Assembly: GCA_947247005.1 (NCBI GenBank)
Contig: OX365947.1
Location: forward strand, 4,106,530-4,170,529
Reading direction: 5' to 3'
Length of the DNA: 64,000 bases
Source of the DNA: Spisula solida
Lineage: Eukaryota > Mollusca > Bivalvia > Venerida > Mactridae
Under the pieces are notes generated by a model. The model saw only the letters and a program-made list of their open reading frames with translations. It did no database searches and was not told the origin of the DNA. Shown here piece by piece: positions 61,684-64,000 of the stretch (positions are counted from its first letter, which is position 1; each line of letters opens with the position of its first letter). Both the position numbers and the translations under genes were made by a program.

Positions 61684-62696
61684 CTTGAATAGTAAGCTAT
61701 TGCAAGAGAAATGTGATTTCTGATTTGCGCTGCAGCCTTTTTATAGGAAACGCGAGTAGTTGTAAATTAATTCATTTTTGACACGCTGAGTGACTGAGAT
61801 GACACGTTGATTAATTAACTCGTGTCGTTAACACTACAATGGCATCTGTTAATCGGTGATTAATCACCGTGACGTGTTTGATTAGATTAGTGTGTATTTG
61901 TCAAACTTTCCACACATGACTGATCAGCAATATTGAACCTGTCAAGTTGGAAAATGGTCGCACAGTACTATATTTAAGAAAAAACTTGATTTAAAAAATT
62001 ACAAAATTTAAAAACATTTCAAATATACAAAAGCATTTAACATTGTATTATAAGAGACATTTGGCCCCTAAATAATTCAGTAATACACAAACTGACTTTA
62101 CACGATTCAGTTAGGCAGCAGTTTAATAATACTATACTGCATCGCGCAAGTTGTGTAATATGATCGGCCGTTTTATATTGAACCAGTTATAAGAACATGA
62201 GAAGGTTGTAAATTTCTATAAATAATGTTTGAAATAATCTAAATTTGCACATCGGCATAAAAACGTTATATAAGAGAGAAAAAACGAACATTAAGCATGC
62301 ATACTGGTGCGTTTTTGTTCTGAACTCATGTTTTATAGCATAACTGTAGTCGACATAATTGATATAACGTACTGCCCATATTGTCGTAGGTGGTGTACGT
62401 GTTCGCACACAAAATGCGCGTGTTTAAATGTGGAATGTATAGAGAAATTGTGTGTGACACCATGACAGTCGCAAAATTGCGACAATAACTGTACTAATAA
62501 TTTGCTACACATATGCACGCATTGCGCCGCGCGCGTGTGTTTGTGTATTTACGAGTTTGTTTCAGACTATATCTAAGGTAGCTCGTGCGGGTGGGGTTTG
62601 ACAGCTCATATAAGAAGTATTTCTTTCGAGAGAATTGGGTTGGCTCTAAAAAGGGCCGTTTGTGGAAAACGACGTGCGGTTTACATCCATGTAGAC

Positions 62697-63026
62697 TCAG
62701 TCAGTGTCCGATGAATACTCCGAATCGGAGCCCGACACTATCTCTACAGACTCGTCGAATAACTCACGGCGCAGCTCGGCGACCTTGTCTGCCTTGGCGT
62801 AGGCATACTCGTAGTACATGTTCCTAGCACCCTCTATGACGGCCAGCTTCAAGCGCAAGTTGTAACGAAATGAGCGGTTGTTGCAACGCTTGGCCGCTTT
62901 GTAACGTTTCTGCACATCGCCGAGTCGCTGGTTGAGCATGACTATCTGATCGCAGGCCTTTCTAAAACGCCGCTCTGAATCGCTCAAAGTGAAACGCTTG
63001 TCAAGAGATTGAATTCGGGAAGGCAT
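62697..63026 (-). CDS. Tandem histone-like gene, copy 31 (Gly66, type B)
   Basis: Last complete copy. ACTTGATTTA spacer variant upstream. TATA box 63081-63088, stem-loop 62642-62657. Confidence 0.8.
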   Translation of the reverse strand: MPSRIQSLDKRFTLSDSERRFRKACDQIVMLNQRLGDVQKRYKAAKRCNNRSFRYNLRLKLAVIEGARNMYYEYAYAKADKVAELRRELFDESVEIVSGSDSEYSSDTD

Positions 63027-63984
63027 CTTGAATAGTAAGCTATTGCAAGAGAAATGTGATTTCTGATTTGCGCTGCAGCCTTTTTATAGGAAACGCGAGT
63101 AGTTGTAAATTAATTCATTTTTGACACGCTGAGTGACTGAGATGACACGTTGATTAATTAACTCGTGTCGTTAACACTACAATGGCATCTGTTAATCGGT
63201 GATTAATCACCGTGACGTGTTTGATTAGATTAGTGTGTATTTGTCAAACTTTCCACACATGACTGATCAGCAATATTGAACCTGTCAAGTTGGAAAATGG
63301 TCGCACAGTACTATATTTAAGAAAAAACTTGATTTAAAAAATTACAAAATTTAAAAACATTTCAAATATACAAAAGCATTTAACATTGTATTATAAGAGA
63401 CATTTGGCCCCTAAATAATTCAGTAATACACAAACTGACTTTACACGATTCAGTTAGGCAGCAGTTTAATAATACTATACTGCATCGCGCAAGTTGTGTA
63501 ATATGATCGGCCGTTTTATATTGAACCAGTTATAAGAACATGAGAAGGTTGTAAATTTCTATAAATAATGTTTGAAATAATCTAAATTTGCACATCGGCA
63601 TAAAAACGTTATATAAGAGAGAAAAAACGAACATTAAGCATGCATACTGGTGCGTTTTTGTTCTGAACTCATGTTTTATAGCATAACTGTAGTCGACATA
63701 ATTGATATAACGTACTGCCCATATTGTCGTAGGTGGTGTACGTGTTCGCACACAAAATGCGCGTGTTTAAATGTGGAATGTATAGAGAAATTGTGTGTGA
63801 CACCATGACAGTCGCAAAATTGCGACAATAACTGTACTAATAATTTGCTACACATATGCACGCATTGCGCCGCGCGCGTGTGTTTGTGTATTTACGAGTT
63901 TGTTTCAGACTATATCTAAGGTAGCTCGTGCGGGTGGGGTTTGACAGCTCATATAAGAAGTATTTCTTTCGAGAGAATTGGGTT

Positions 63985-64000
63985 GGCTCTAAAAAGGGCC
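63985..64000 (-). terminator. Histone-type stem-loop of copy 32 (rest of gene beyond the window)
   Basis: The last 16 bases of the window are the stem-loop sequence. The reading frame of copy 32 would lie beyond the right edge, so the array continues. Confidence 0.8.

Larger units (their letters stand above)
53727..64000 (-). repeat. Tandem gene array, type B units of 1,343 bp (units 24-32)
   Basis: Units begin at 54328, 55671, 57014, 58357, 59700, 61043, 62386 and 63729, the last cut by the window edge. Against type A the spacer has about 20 substitutions and four indels (-4 near 53915, -2 near 54101, -10 near 54217, +4 near 54336). From 54458 to 55070, which spans the 3' end, gene and core promoter, there is no difference from the Gly66 type A copies. 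Confidence 0.95.

Overview
The window is eukaryotic nuclear DNA, most likely from a bivalve mollusc. It is AT-rich, has no prokaryotic gene organisation, and its left flank carries interspersed repeats of a style I recognise from bivalve genomes: a repeat opening AGCTCACCTGTCACAAAGTG with GTCCGTCC runs, a 'CTTTGCCCTAGGATCTTCAA' repeat, and a 'CCCCCGCACAACG' repeat. Species cannot be fixed from sequence alone. No rRNA, tRNA, CRISPR array or long conventional gene is visible.

Layout. (1) 1-4127: left flank made of interspersed repeats, a small palindromic element and a 0.75-kb word-repetitive block, with no supportable gene. (2) 4128-30615: a head-to-tail array of a 1,355-bp unit, about 19.5 copies. 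(3) 30616-42654: a 12.0-kb element inserted into copy 20, with perfect 13-bp terminal inverted repeats, a 6-bp target duplication and a core of about 130 copies of a 71-bp hairpin-forming satellite. (4) 42655-44716: the array resumes exactly where it was broken. (5) 44717-50378: a second insertion, a 5.66-kb fold-back element with about 1.3-kb arms and a 3-bp target duplication. (6) 50379-64000: the array resumes, changes at about 53727 to a second unit type of 1,343 bp (type B), and runs off the right edge.

The central observation is that every array unit carries one small intronless gene on the minus strand with replication-dependent-histone architecture: a TATA box (TATAAAAA) 54 bp before the ATG, a favourable A at -3, a 109-codon reading frame, then 39 nt after the stop a 16-nt GGCCCTTTTTAGAGCC element. 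This matches the animal histone mRNA 3' stem-loop pattern, is followed by AACCCA, and has a purine-rich GAAAGAAA 14 nt further on where the U7 snRNA-binding downstream element sits. There are 31 complete copies plus a 32nd cut exactly at its stem-loop by the window edge. The protein is not a core or linker histone that I recognise. It has a basic, probably helical body (about +13 over residues 1-90) and an acidic Ser/Asp/Glu tail (about -7 over residues 91-109). I infer a multicopy, possibly S-phase- or germline-expressed, non-polyadenylated chromatin or nucleic-acid-associated protein. The function is unproven.

The array records its own evolution. Adjacent copies share private variants (15-16; 18-19; spacers of 28-31), as unequal crossing-over or conversion would produce. 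Type A and type B units differ at about 20 positions plus 4 indels in the spacer but at none in a 613-bp block containing gene, promoter and 3' end. Both large insertions are younger than the array, because each interrupts a unit cleanly with a short target duplication.
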